A stretch of DNA of 64,000 nt from Lyticum sinuosum. GTDB taxonomy: Bacteria > Pseudomonadota > Alphaproteobacteria > Rickettsiales > Midichloriaceae. The position numbers were made by a program, and so were the translations under genes. Under the pieces are notes generated by a model. That model was given only the letters and a program-made list of their open reading frames with translations, was not told the origin of the DNA and searched no databases. The stretch is taken from contig NZ_JARGYU010000001.1 of assembly GCF_034471385.1 (NCBI RefSeq), positions 248,001-312,000 of the forward strand, read 5' to 3'. Positions 54,370 to 63,927 of the stretch are shown piece after piece. Numbering within the stretch: position 1 is the first letter of the stretch; every line of letters starts with the position of its first letter.

Positions 54370-55494
54370 TTAAATATTTATATTCTTTTTTGTACATACT
54401 ATACTGATAGTCCCTAATATTATTGATGCCGATGATCCAAGAATAATACCTAATTTTGACATCAAAAATAAATCTGAGTCTATATCAAAAGATAATGTTG
54501 ACATAAAAATACTCATCGTAAATCCAATTCCACAAAAACATGATGCAGCAAACATTTTACCATAAGTTCCTTGATATGGCATTTCTACTAAATTTAAGCG
54601 CATTAATATTAAAAATGTCAGAAATATTCCAATAGGTTTACCAAATAATAATCCCAATGCTATTCCTAGTGTAATTGGTTCTAGTATATAAGAAGTACAA
54701 TCTAATTTCATTCCAGCATTAAAAAATGCAAATAATGGAAGAATAACACGATTTACTGGTTTTTCTATATAAAGATTAATTATTTCAGCAATATCACGAT
54801 CTTCAACATTATTTTCTTTATTTCTTTTCCTATTTTTATGTGTTGGTATAATTAGACCTAATATAACACCTGAAATTGTAGCATGAATTCCAGACAGCTC
54901 AATAAAAATCCAAAGTAAAATTCCTAATAAAATATAAGATGATATTTTTTGTTTCTTGGAAAATTTTAATAAATAAATAAATAAAATTACTATAATGCTA
55001 GCAAATATAAAAATATAGCTAATCCCATTATTATATTTAAATGCTATTACTATAATAGCCATTATATCATCAACAACTGCTAATGCCATAACAAATACTC
55101 TGATTGATATAGGTATTCTCTTTCTAAAAAATAATACTACTGCCATTGTAAATGCTATATCTGTTGCAGAAGGAATTGCAATTCCATACATTGCATCATC
55201 ATCATCATAATTAAATAAATAATATATTATCATTGGAAATATAAAACCACCAATAGCACTCAATATAGGAAGTATCATTTGACTTTTAGTTTGCAGACTT
55301 CCATAAAGAAATTCTTTTTTTATTTCAATTCCGATATTTAGGAAAAATACACTCATTAGTATTTCATTTACAATATAAAGTGTATTAATTTCTAAATTAA
55401 TTGATTTTATTTCAAATAACTTAAAAGTAGTTATAGCTTCATATAAAATATCTAAATTACTATTAACAAATGCAATTGCTATAATGGTTAGCAA
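54370..55494 (-). CDS. nhaA: Na+/H+ antiporter NhaA, natural start one frame out
   Basis: NhaA expels Na+ in exchange for protons. Recognisable parts: FFLNIGIEIKKEFLYGSL, IPSATDIAFTMAVVLFF with the Thr-Asp of the TMIV crossover, ALAVVDDIMAIIVIA with the Asp pair that binds Na+, and GLLFGKPIGIF with the TMX Lys. As written the frame must start at a TTG (55494), which removes the first ~20 residues. An ATG at 55556 begins a frame that ends at a stop after the A10 run (T10 on the plus strand, 55536-55545); one more base in the run would join it to the nhaA frame and restore a complete first helix. Function cannot be called intact from this sequence. Confidence 0.88.
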   Translation of the reverse strand: MLTIIAIAFVNSNLDILYEAITTFKLFEIKSINLEINTLYIVNEILMSVFFLNIGIEIKKEFLYGSLQTKSQMILPILSAIGGFIFPMIIYYLFNYDDDDAMYGIAIPSATDIAFTMAVVLFFRKRIPISIRVFVMALAVVDDIMAIIVIAFKYNNGISYIFIFASIIVILFIYLLKFSKKQKISSYILLGILLWIFIELSGIHATISGVILGLIIPTHKNRKRNKENNVEDRDIAEIINLYIEKPVNRVILPLFAFFNAGMKLDCTSYILEPITLGIALGLLFGKPIGIFLTFLILMRLNLVEMPYQGTYGKMFAASCFCGIGFTMSIFMSTLSFDIDSDLFLMSKLGIILGSSASIILGTISIVCTKKNINI

Positions 55495-55535
55495 TATTAT
55501 TATAGAACCATCATCAGGAGAATAATTTATTAATC

Positions 55536-55545
55536 TTTTTTTTTT
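55536..55545 (-). other. A10 tract that breaks the natural start of nhaA
   Basis: Ten identical bases lie nine codons from the ends of the two frames: ATG TCT ATA TTA AAA AAA AAA then GAT TAA as sequenced. With eleven bases the frame becomes KKKRLINYSPDDGS and continues into NhaA. This is the same defect and the same sign (+1 base needed) as at ftsB. Confidence 0.7.
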
Positions 55546-55594
55546 AATATAGACATATTTTTTTATTATATTTTAATTATTAATTATATTTTAT

Positions 55595-57331
55595 TTAGTT
55601 ATTTTTATTATTGTTTTCTTCTATATCTTTGAATAATTCTATCTCACTAATTATAGAATATTGATTACGTTTTATTTTATTAATTGTATCTTGCATATGT
55701 TCATCACTTATTTCAAGAGTTCTTAGAAGTGCATTACCAACTTCTATACCAGCTTCTACAGTCATTGGTACTGTTGCTGTAGCACCTAGTTTTAAAATAG
55801 CTTTTGAGTGTCTATAGTCTTCAACTCTTACTATCATAGGCATTTTAGGCATTTTACGATGAAGTATTTTAGTTAGACGAGCAGTTGTTAATGTATCACT
55901 TATTGTAATTACAGTTGCAACTGCTCTAGCAAGATTAACTCCATCCATATCTTCTTTGCGAGATATATCACCATGATAAACATTAAATCCTTGTTTACGA
56001 GCTTTTTTAACAAGTGAAGAATTCCCATCTATTGCTATATAATCTATTCCATTTTCTTGAAGCATAAAAGCAACAAGCCTACCCACTCTTCCAAATCCAG
56101 CAATAATAACATGATTATGTATACGATCTGCATCTGTATTTTCTGATTTACATTCAAAGACTTGATCTCTATTAATAATATTTTCTAAATTTTTACCTAT
56201 AATAGCTAATATTGGTGTAACTGCCATTGTGCAAGCAACTATCATTAAAAGATGTTGGCCGAAACTATATGTTATAACTTGAGCATGTGTCAACATCGAA
56301 AATAAGATAAATGCAAATTCTCCGCCTTGTGAAAGAAGTAATGATATTCTAACTGAGCTTCCTGTATTTAAACGAAATACTTTACATATTGCAAAGATCA
56401 CTATAGATTTAATTGTAATTAATAAAAGTGAGGATATAGCAATAAAATAACGATTTTTTACGATAAAATTAAAGTCAATTGACATTCCTACAGTAACAAA
56501 AAATAAAGCAAGAAATAATCCTTGAAATGGCATAATACTTTCCTCAATCTTATGGCGGTATTCAGTTTCTGCAATCAATAATCCAGCTAAAAATGCACCC
56601 ATTGCAGGAGATAATCCCATATAAGCTGTAATCCAAGCCGCACCTAATACAATGAAAAGAGCGGCTGTTACGTAAACTTCATCTTTTTTTGCAGAAACTA
56701 TAAGTGAGAAAAAAGGACGTAAAATTAACTTACCAGCAATAATAATTATACCAATCATTGCTATTCCTTTAAATGTTGTTGTAAGAATTGCGCTTAAAAC
56801 CGCTTTATTATCAAGTGATAATATTGGAACTAATGCTAAAAGTGGTACAACGGCTAAATCTTGCATTAAAAGAACAGATAATGAAATACGACCTATTCGA
56901 TTAGAATGATTTTTTTCTTCTGATAATACTTGAAGAACAATTGCTGTTGATGATAAAGATAATGCAGCTCCAATAATTGTACTAATTAATTTATCCAAAT
57001 GGAAGTAATAAAAAACCAAAATAGCAATAAGAATAGTTGATATTAACATTTGTAATCCACCAAGACCAAATACATGTGTTCGCATACTTATTAATCTTCC
57101 TATTGTTAATTCAATTCCTATAACAAACAATAGAAATATAACACCAAAATCCGCTATTTTTAATGCAAATTCTTGATTTTCTATAATATTTAATCCATGA
57201 CTACCCATAGCTGCTCCAGCAATTAAATAACCAAGAACTGGACTAATTTTTAGCCTATACATTAAAACAACAATAAATATTGCTACACCTAAAAGTATTA
57301 AAACATCGTTGATATGATAAAGATTATGCAT
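55595..57331 (-). CDS. CPA2-family cation:proton antiporter with RCK domain (KefB/KefC-like)
   Basis: The N-terminal ~385 residues are a CPA2 transporter domain: PVLGYLIAGAAMGSHGLNII, FGVIFLLFVIGIELTIGRL, GAALSLSSTAIVLQVL, and MGAFLAGLLIAETEYRH. Residues ~405-530 form a TrkA-N/RCK nucleotide-binding domain, VIIAGFGRVGRLVAFML...FNVYHGDISRKEDMDG. The likely function is K+ (or Na+) efflux against H+, gated by NAD(H) or similar. Length 578 matches KefB/YbaL. It follows no ancillary kefF/kefG gene. Next to nhaA (100 bp), it suggests a small ion-homeostasis group. Confidence 0.9.
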   Translation of the reverse strand: MHNLYHINDVLILLGVAIFIVVLMYRLKISPVLGYLIAGAAMGSHGLNIIENQEFALKIADFGVIFLLFVIGIELTIGRLISMRTHVFGLGGLQMLISTILIAILVFYYFHLDKLISTIIGAALSLSSTAIVLQVLSEEKNHSNRIGRISLSVLLMQDLAVVPLLALVPILSLDNKAVLSAILTTTFKGIAMIGIIIIAGKLILRPFFSLIVSAKKDEVYVTAALFIVLGAAWITAYMGLSPAMGAFLAGLLIAETEYRHKIEESIMPFQGLFLALFFVTVGMSIDFNFIVKNRYFIAISSLLLITIKSIVIFAICKVFRLNTGSSVRISLLLSQGGEFAFILFSMLTHAQVITYSFGQHLLMIVACTMAVTPILAIIGKNLENIINRDQVFECKSENTDADRIHNHVIIAGFGRVGRLVAFMLQENGIDYIAIDGNSSLVKKARKQGFNVYHGDISRKEDMDGVNLARAVATVITISDTLTTARLTKILHRKMPKMPMIVRVEDYRHSKAILKLGATATVPMTVEAGIEVGNALLRTLEISDEHMQDTINKIKRNQYSIISEIELFKDIEENNNKNN

Positions 57332-57578
57332 TTATTATGTATTATTTATATATTTTATTAATTAATTTGAAGTAATAGCTGTAAAATTATAATATTAAAT
57401 ATTAATTTTTAATAATTTAAATTATATAATATAAGTTTAAAGATTTATTTCTAATAAATAATATTACACTAATATTATTTTTTGCAACAACAGTTTAAAC
57501 ACTTTGATATTTTATTTCAGTTAGTTTATTTTTGTAGTTTAAATGTATTTATTTTATAATAGTTATATAGAAATTTAA

Positions 57579-58928
57579 GTGAGTAAAAATATTACTTATA
57601 ACAAAATAGATAAGATTATAAATCAAGTTAATCTTATTAAGCCGGTATTATATTTTGGTTATGTAAAAAGTGTTAAAGGATTATTAATAGAAGTTGTTGG
57701 TTTAGAGAAAAAAGCAACAATTGGATCTTGTTGTCAAATAAAAAATAGAGATAATAAAATAATTGATGCAGAAGTTATTGGTATTAATAATGAAACAACG
57801 CTTCTTATACCTTTACAAAATACAATAGGTATTGCTGCAGGGTGTGAAGTTATGTTAATTGGAGAAAGCCATATAATATATCCAGATATATCATGGTTAG
57901 GAAGAGTGATAAATGCTTTGGGACATCCAATAGATGGTAAGGGTCCACTTCTAGCTGGAACACAACCATATTCTATTCATAATACACCACCTCCAGCTCA
58001 TACTAGAATGCGTGTTGGTAGTAAAGTAGATATGGGAATTAGAACAATTAATACTTTTTTAAGTTGTTGTATAGGCCAAAGAATGGGAATATTTGCTGGA
58101 TCAGGAGTTGGTAAATCAATGATGTTAGCTATGATTGCCAAATTTGCTAAGGTTGATGTAAAAATTATAGGGCTTATAGGAGAAAGAGGAAGAGAAGTAC
58201 AAGAATTTATAGAAGATTATTTGGGTCCTACTGGATTGGCAAGATCAATTGTTATAGTTGCAACATCTGATGAATCGGCTATTTTACGTAGACAAGCAGC
58301 ATATACTTCATTAGCACTAGCAGAATATTTCAGAGACCAGGATATGCATGTATTATGTATGTTAGATAGTTTAACACGATTTGCTATGGCACAAAGAGAT
58401 ATCGGATTAGCAAGTGGTGAACCTCCAACTACTCGTGGTTATACACCCAGTGTATTTAATGAATTACCTAAATTACTTGAAAGAGCTGGACCAGGAGTCA
58501 ATGGATATATTACAGGTCTATTTAGTGTTTTGGTAGAAGGAGGAGATATGGATGAACCAATAGCTGATGCTGTTCGTGGTATATTAGATGGTCATATTAT
58601 ATTAAAAAGAAAAATAGCAAGTCGTGGTATATATCCAGCAATAGATATTCTTGAAAGTATATCAAGAATGATACCTAGGTGTAATACTCCCAAAGAAAAT
58701 AAATTAATAGAAATAGCTAAAAATTATCTATCAATATATACTGATATGGAAGATATGATCAGAATTGGTGCATATAAAAAAGGATCAGATAAAGATGTTG
58801 ATACATCAATAAAATATTATGAATCTTTAAGTAAATTTATGACTCAAGCTCCTGATGATTATAACTCTTTACAAGAAAGCTATAATCTATTAGCCAAATC
58901 AATAGAATATGATGAATTTTTTGTATAA
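57579..58928 (+). CDS. fliI: Flagellar export ATPase FliI
   Basis: FliI is the hexameric ATPase of the flagellar type III export apparatus. Motifs: Walker A GIFAGSGVGKS (near 175), LIGERGREVQEFIED, Walker B LCMLDSLTRFAMAQRDIGLASGEPPTTRGYTPSVF, and the AGPG...TGLFSVLVEGGDMDEPIADAVRGILDGHI arm. These distinguish it from F1 beta and from Rho. Start is GTG at 57579. Length 449 is typical and there is no insertion, unlike its neighbours. No other fli or flh gene flanks it. The last ~24 codons are repeated downstream in a 249-bp array. Confidence 0.93.
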   Translation: MSKNITYNKIDKIINQVNLIKPVLYFGYVKSVKGLLIEVVGLEKKATIGSCCQIKNRDNKIIDAEVIGINNETTLLIPLQNTIGIAAGCEVMLIGESHIIYPDISWLGRVINALGHPIDGKGPLLAGTQPYSIHNTPPPAHTRMRVGSKVDMGIRTINTFLSCCIGQRMGIFAGSGVGKSMMLAMIAKFAKVDVKIIGLIGERGREVQEFIEDYLGPTGLARSIVIVATSDESAILRRQAAYTSLALAEYFRDQDMHVLCMLDSLTRFAMAQRDIGLASGEPPTTRGYTPSVFNELPKLLERAGPGVNGYITGLFSVLVEGGDMDEPIADAVRGILDGHIILKRKIASRGIYPAIDILESISRMIPRCNTPKENKLIEIAKNYLSIYTDMEDMIRIGAYKKGSDKDVDTSIKYYESLSKFMTQAPDDYNSLQESYNLLAKSIEYDEFFV

Positions 58929-59447
58929 TTTCTTATAATTTTATTATAAAAAATAATAATAACAGTAAATTAAAATATTTTTGTGAATTATTAATATATT
59001 TCTGTAATAATAATATAATACAGAATAAATAATAAATATTAATTAAAAGTTTGTATTAATAAATATTTGCTATATTTTTAATAATTTTTTTATAAGATTT
59101 TATAAGATTATAATTCTTTACAAGAAAGCTATAACCTATTAGCTAAATCAATAGAATATGATGAATTTTTTGTATAATTCCTTATAATTTTATTATAAAA
59201 AATAATAATAACAGTAAATTAAAATATTTTTGTGAATTATTAATATATTTCTGTAATAATAATATAATACAGAATAAATAATAAATATTAATTAAAAGTT
59301 TGTATTAATAAATATTTGCTATATTTTTAATAATTTTTTTATAAGATTTTATAAGATTATAATTCTTTACAAGAAAGCTATAATCTATTAGCTAAATCAA
59401 TAGAATATGATGAGTTTTTTGTATAATTTCTTATAATTTTATTATAA
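58857..59447. repeat. 249-bp tandem repeat carrying the fliI 3' end (2.4 copies)
   Basis: Units start at about 58857, 59106 and 59355 (CTTTACAAG at 58867, 59116 and 59365; period 249). Unit 1 includes the last ~24 codons of fliI and its stop plus about 180 bp of spacer; units 2 and 3 repeat the gene tail without the body. A few substitutions separate the copies (for example GATGAATTT against GATGAGTTT). The array and the following ~100 bp of A/T-rich DNA hold no other gene. Confidence 0.93.
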
Positions 59448-59544
59448 TCAAGACAGTATTATATTATATATTGTTATATATATAAATATATAATTTCATA
59501 ATAAAATACTGATATCTTCTAAAAAATTTGAGTATTATTTATTA

Positions 59545-60012
59545 TTAATAATACTTTTTATCAGCATTTCTTAAAAATAAATATATTTCCGCGATAATGC
59601 CAATATATAATTCAATTTGTATCTTAAAATCTCCAATATGTTTAATACGATTAATATTAAGAAATTTTCCTGTTTTAATATCAATATTAAATAATTCTTT
59701 ACATTTTTCAATAATATCCTTGCTTGTTACTGATCCATATAAGTTACCATTATCATCAGCATGTACATTCATTTCTATTACTTTTTCATTTATTTCATCT
59801 TTTATAGAATGTGCTAAAGCTCTTGCTTCATTTTCAGTTTTTTCAATTAATGCTTTTTTTTCCTTGAAAAATTCGATATTTTCTAAGGTTTCCCTGATAG
59901 CATATCCTATTCTTATTAGATAATTAGCATAACCTCTTCTTACTTGAACAGTATCTCCTATTGATCCAATACGGTTCATATTTTTTAGTAAAATTACTTT
60001 CAATAAACCCAT
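59545..60012 (-). CDS. rplI: 50S ribosomal protein bL9
   Basis: bL9 extends from the 50S L1 stalk base. Family N-terminal domain: KVILLKNMNRIGSIGDTVQVRRGYANYLIRIGYAI, then the long connecting helix (ENEARALAHSIK) and the C-terminal domain (DDNGNLYGSVTSKDI and a final IAEIYLFLR). Length 155 is normal. Third gene of the rpsF-rpsR-rplI set, but separated from rpsR by about 200 bp instead of a few bases. Confidence 0.96.
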   Translation of the reverse strand: MGLLKVILLKNMNRIGSIGDTVQVRRGYANYLIRIGYAIRETLENIEFFKEKKALIEKTENEARALAHSIKDEINEKVIEMNVHADDNGNLYGSVTSKDIIEKCKELFNIDIKTGKFLNINRIKHIGDFKIQIELYIGIIAEIYLFLRNADKKYY

Positions 60013-60209
60013 AAAATTATAAATAATAAAAAATTCAAATTTATTTCAATAAATAAAAATATAAATACAGTAAAAAAATAATTTAATATAAATTAGCAAT
60101 TGCAAATACAAAAATTAAATATTATGATATAAATATCATATAAATTCAAATTTTTATAAGTATTTTTCAATTTAATATTGCAAAAAAATATAAATTATTG
60201 ATTTTTAAA

Positions 60210-60569
60210 CTATACTACAGTTGCACATTTATGAGGCATTAACATTAACTGACGAGCTATTTTTATAGCTTTTGCTAAGGATCTTTGTTCTGATCTGCTC
60301 AATTTTGTTATACGTGCTGGTGGTATTCTTCCTCCATTTTCTAAAACATAACGATTTAAGGTATCAATATCTTTATAATTAAATTTTATTCTATTTTTAC
60401 GGCCTTTTTTCTTTTTTCCAGATGTTATTTCTGTGTTTCCTATTTTATTGAATAAAATTGAATTACTAACTAATGGTAGTGATCCTGATTCAGTTTTTAA
60501 TTCATTATTATTAGTATTAGAAAGTTCATTAGAATTATCTTTTATTGTATTATCTTGTGTATTACTCAT
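60210..60569 (-). CDS. rpsR: 30S ribosomal protein bS18 with N-terminal extension
   Basis: bS18 binds next to bS6 on the 30S platform. Residues ~60-119 are the protein: FNYKDIDTLNRYVLENGGRIPPARITKLSRSEQRSLAKAIKIARQLMLMPH. The family is usually 75-95 residues. Here about 45 Asn/Ser/Thr-rich residues precede the core, with no internal ATG, so the extension appears to be translated. The gene lies between rpsF and rplI in the conserved order. Confidence 0.95.
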   Translation of the reverse strand: MSNTQDNTIKDNSNELSNTNNNELKTESGSLPLVSNSILFNKIGNTEITSGKKKKGRKNRIKFNYKDIDTLNRYVLENGGRIPPARITKLSRSEQRSLAKAIKIARQLMLMPHKCATVV

Positions 60570-60778
60570 AAAGTTAAAGGTTTTTATATGTACATTTTTA
60601 GTAATTTGGTTTTAATTTAAAAAAATAATTATTATTAATTAAATCTTAAGTATCATCAATAAAAATTTTTATTTATTGTAATCTAAAAAATTAAATAGTC
60701 TTATTTTATTTAAAAATTATTAAGATTTAGTTTTTATTTATTATTTATAAAATTGTTAATCTCATAAAATTAATCTAA

Positions 60779-61132
60779 TCAATTAGATTCCTCTATGACA
60801 TCATCGGCAGGTTGTATTTTCGTTAATTCTTGAGGAGATGCTATAACATTAAAGCGCAATACATTTTCTCGATTTACTTTAAATCTGCTATGCATTTCAT
60901 TAATTATATTAGCATTTCCTTCAATAATAAGAAAATTATAATATCCACGATTATATTTTTTTCCTTTTTTTCTACTTTTAATAGGAAAAGCAAACTGTTT
61001 ATTTCCCCAATCTTCTTTTTGAATAATTTTTCCACCGTTGGTGTTAATTACATTTATATATCCATTTAATATTGAACTAGCATCCATGTGAGACATTTCA
61101 TGAAAAACTAGCAAAATTTCATATTTTTTCAT
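60779..61132 (-). CDS. rpsF: 30S ribosomal protein bS6
   Basis: bS6 heterodimerises with bS18 on the 30S platform. Motifs: KYEILLVFHEM, NTNGGKIIQKEDWGNKQFAFPIKSRKKGKKYNRGYYNFLIIEGNANIINEMHSRFKVNRENVLRFNVI. Length 117 is typical. The C-terminus is acidic (ADDVIEESN) and contains a Glu pair, which matters because RimK adds glutamates to the C-terminus of S6 in E. coli. Confidence 0.97.
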   Translation of the reverse strand: MKKYEILLVFHEMSHMDASSILNGYINVINTNGGKIIQKEDWGNKQFAFPIKSRKKGKKYNRGYYNFLIIEGNANIINEMHSRFKVNRENVLRFNVIASPQELTKIQPADDVIEESN

Positions 61133-62117
61133 TTTTATAAGTACTTTACAGTAAAAAATTTTATATTTTGTTTAATATGAAATAAGAAATAACCAATTAA
61201 CACAGTAGTGAAAATATTTATACTTGGTATTGTTTATCATATAAAACTTTTTATAAAAAACCAATCAATATTCTCTTATAACATATGACAAAAAAACAAA
61301 CAACTACTTAATTGATATTCGATGGAATTTATTATAAATCTTATTCATAAAATATTTATTTTAAATCAATTAAAATATATATATATTTATTTATAATTTC
61401 AATTAATTTTTGTTTTAATAAACTTAAACCTGATATATTTAAATTTTTATATATTCATAGTAATAATTAAAATTTTTCTATTTGAATAGAAATTTATAAT
61501 TATTATAAGATTGCATATTTTTATATAATTTAAAAATTACCTATTAATAAATAAATATTGTTATTTTTTGAAGAATTTTTAAAAATTAAAGAGATTTATA
61601 TTATATTAAAATTTTTATTACATAAAGTTATGTATTCTTGAATAAATTTAAAAATTATCTTTATTAATTATTTATAATTTTATTAAACGATAACTATTAT
61701 TTATTCGTTTTTGATATAAATTTAATATTAATTAAAAAAATAGCAAAGATTAAGATTTTTAAAAAGATTGATATTAAATTACTAAAAATAAGAAAAATTT
61801 CTAGTAAATATAGAATACAGACTTGCATTATTAACAACTTAAAGATATTATTTATTTTCAACTAAGTTGTGTTATAATTAACTAGTATACTCTTAAAATA
61901 TTTCTCAGAAATAATATTTATGTATTTATGATTTTTTGTTAAAAATTTATTTTTTTAATTATGGAATCTTAAAATTAATATATATATATTTTAAAAATAT
62001 TTAAAATTTGAATTAATCTCAATTTTTAATTAAGATAGTAAATACTCAACTGGTAATAATCAATAAAATAAGCTAGAAATATTTATTTTAAATTACTTTT
62101 TTATAAAATTTTAAAGT
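61133..62117. other. 985-bp stretch without a recognisable gene
   Basis: The largest gene-free region of the window, between divergent rpsF and rpmE. It is extremely A/T-rich with long poly-A and poly-T runs, and no frame of useful length or protein similarity. A TATAAT-like hexamer occurs at 61873-61878 without a good -35. It may contain a decayed gene, an unrecognised RNA, or simply spacer. Confidence 0.5.
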
Positions 62118-62495
62118 ATGAAATCTAAAACAAAAAATAAGACACCAAATAAAAATAATAAAAATTCAATAAAGTCTACAAATAAAACAACGAATTCAAA
62201 GAAAGGACTTCAAAAAACTACTAGCTCTAGTAGAAATACATTGGCGATTAATGAACAACAAAAAATAAAAGGTAGAAGACCACTTCATCCAAAGCTGAGA
62301 GAAATAACTCTAATTTTTCCTGATGGAACTGAAGAAAAAGTTTTATCTACTTATAAAGATGATAAGATTGTACTTGATGATCGTAATAGACATCCAGCAT
62401 GGAATAAAGATCGTCGATTTGTAGCAGATGATAGATTTGAAAATGTTGCAAGTCTTAAATCTATGTTTGGTGATGTTTTATCAGACTTAGTTTAA
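62118..62495 (+). CDS. rpmE: 50S ribosomal protein bL31 with basic N-terminal extension
   Basis: From about residue 56 the sequence is bL31: HPKLREITLIFPDGTEEKVLSTY, then LDDRNRHPAWNKD, where the family has HPxYHxITVxMTDGTxxxTxSTx...LDVDxxxHPAWTG. The final ~25 residues (FENVASLKSMFGDVL) match the tail of Rickettsiales and other alphaproteobacterial L31. The zinc-binding cysteines are absent, so this is the C- type. The first ~55 residues are Lys/Asn/Ser/Thr-rich and non-homologous. The usual length is 70-80; here it is 125. Assigned by motif. Confidence 0.82.
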   Translation: MKSKTKNKTPNKNNKNSIKSTNKTTNSKKGLQKTTSSSRNTLAINEQQKIKGRRPLHPKLREITLIFPDGTEEKVLSTYKDDKIVLDDRNRHPAWNKDRRFVADDRFENVASLKSMFGDVLSDLV

Positions 62496-62504
62496 TAAAA
62501 CATT

Positions 62505-62528
62505 CAAAATTAGCAGTTGCTAATTTTG
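62505..62528 (+). terminator. Possible hairpin terminator after rpmE
   Basis: A perfect 10-bp stem, CAAAATTAGC / GCTAATTTTG, with an AGTT loop, starts 9 bp after the rpmE stop. It is the best hairpin I noticed, but only AGAAAAACTTTT follows rather than an immediate poly-T, so termination is uncertain. Confidence 0.45.
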
Positions 62529-62808
62529 AGAAAAACTTTTCATATTTTTATATGCTTAAGTTATATGTGAATTTTAGATGATACTAAAATAAATCAGTAT
62601 TTTACTAAAAAATAGTAAAAAAAATATTAAAAATAAAAATATAATTTTATATTTATTTAACCAATTTTAAATAATTATATTAATTATTTAGATTAAATAT
62701 TATTAGATTATTATTTTTAGATTAAAAAGTAATATTTATAAGTTTCTTTCAAGAAATCTTCTTATTACTTTCTTTTTATATTAATTTTGTAATAATTTTA
62801 TATTACTA
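62529..62808. other. Intergenic region between rpmE and mlaC
   Basis: After the hairpin, about 280 bp of A/T-rich DNA lie between the convergent genes. I see no other feature. Confidence 0.5.
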
Positions 62809-63528
62809 TCATTTTTTAGCTGGCATTTTACTTAATGTGTCAATAAGGGTATCAGCTCCTCCTTGCCTTATTACATCAGAAAATTCTGATCTTTGAGTTG
62901 ATATCATACTTATTCCTTCTCCTATCACGTCTCTTATCATTATACTATCTTGATATTGCTTACACCGATATGAAACTAAAATTTCAGAATTTGAATTATT
63001 AGGATCTGTAACTTTTGTTAATACTATATATTGACCATGTGATACTGGTTTTGATCCTACAACTGTGATTTCTTGACTAGAGTATTTTAAAAAATTAGGA
63101 GCATAAGAATTCATAAGATAATTACAGTAAGCTTTAACGTATTGTTTTTGTTTATCTGAGTTAAGAGTATTCCATTTTGGACCAAGAACAAACTTAGCCA
63201 TCCATTCTATATCCAAAGAATTTTTTAATATATCTTGTAATTTTTTAAGCTGATTTTCTTTTGGAATAGAATTATCATTAACTATTGCATAAATTTTTTT
63301 TAGCTGTTTTTCTATAAAAACAACTGATTTTTTATCTGTATTAGTAATATTATTATCATAACTATTTTCTTGTTTATCAATATTGTTATTTTTGTAAACA
63401 TCAGCTAAAACAATATTATTACTATGTATTTTATTATTTATATTTAAATTATATAATAAAAAAAACATACTTATAGTAATCATAAATTTTTTTTTATATC
63501 TGATAGACTTCAGTTTGATATAAGTCAT
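62809..63528 (-). CDS. mlaC: MlaC-family phospholipid-binding protein
   Basis: MlaC (Ttg2D) is the periplasmic phospholipid carrier between the outer-membrane MlaA complex and the MlaFEDB ABC transporter. Residues 13-32 are a signal or anchor helix. The mature region shows the family pattern: FIEKQLKKIYAIV, LQDILKNSLDIEWMAKFVLGPKWNTLNSDKQKQYVKAYCNYLMNSYAP, and the C-terminal YRCKQYQDSIMIRDVIGEGISMISTQRSEFSDVI. Length 239 is slightly above normal from an Asn/Asp-rich spacer after the signal. Neighbouring mla genes are not in the window. Confidence 0.88.
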   Translation of the reverse strand: MTYIKLKSIRYKKKFMITISMFFLLYNLNINNKIHSNNIVLADVYKNNNIDKQENSYDNNITNTDKKSVVFIEKQLKKIYAIVNDNSIPKENQLKKLQDILKNSLDIEWMAKFVLGPKWNTLNSDKQKQYVKAYCNYLMNSYAPNFLKYSSQEITVVGSKPVSHGQYIVLTKVTDPNNSNSEILVSYRCKQYQDSIMIRDVIGEGISMISTQRSEFSDVIRQGGADTLIDTLSKMPAKK

Positions 63529-63927
63529 TGATTTTTATTCTATGTACTATAATATTAATTTGCTCAATGTTAATAATAACCTTATTAATCTCTAAGGGCA
63601 ATAATATTTAAATATATTTTAATATTTTTAGTTGACTTAAAGATTTCTATTACTTATTTGATATTGAAAATAATCTGATAAATAAAATGTATTAATATTG
63701 CTAAGATATAATTTACTATAATTTCTATAAAAAATTAAATAAATTAATATTAGTATTAAATAAATAATAAATTTATGTATTTGTATTTAATTACTTGCAA
63801 TAAATTATAAGAAATATTTAGTTCTAAAATTTTTATAGAAAAATTTAACTTATATAAAAAGCTTTGTTTATTTATCTACTAATCAGATCAAATTATAAAT
63901 AATTTTTAATAAAAATATAAAAATCAA
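63529..63927. other. Divergent intergenic region between mlaC and ssb
   Basis: About 400 bp with both outward promoters expected. No gene, RNA or convincing motif was found. Confidence 0.5.

Noticed and set aside
61873..61878. TATAAT hexamer as a promoter for a hidden RNA
   Set aside because: No matching -35 box at 16-19 bp, and such hexamers are expected by chance here.
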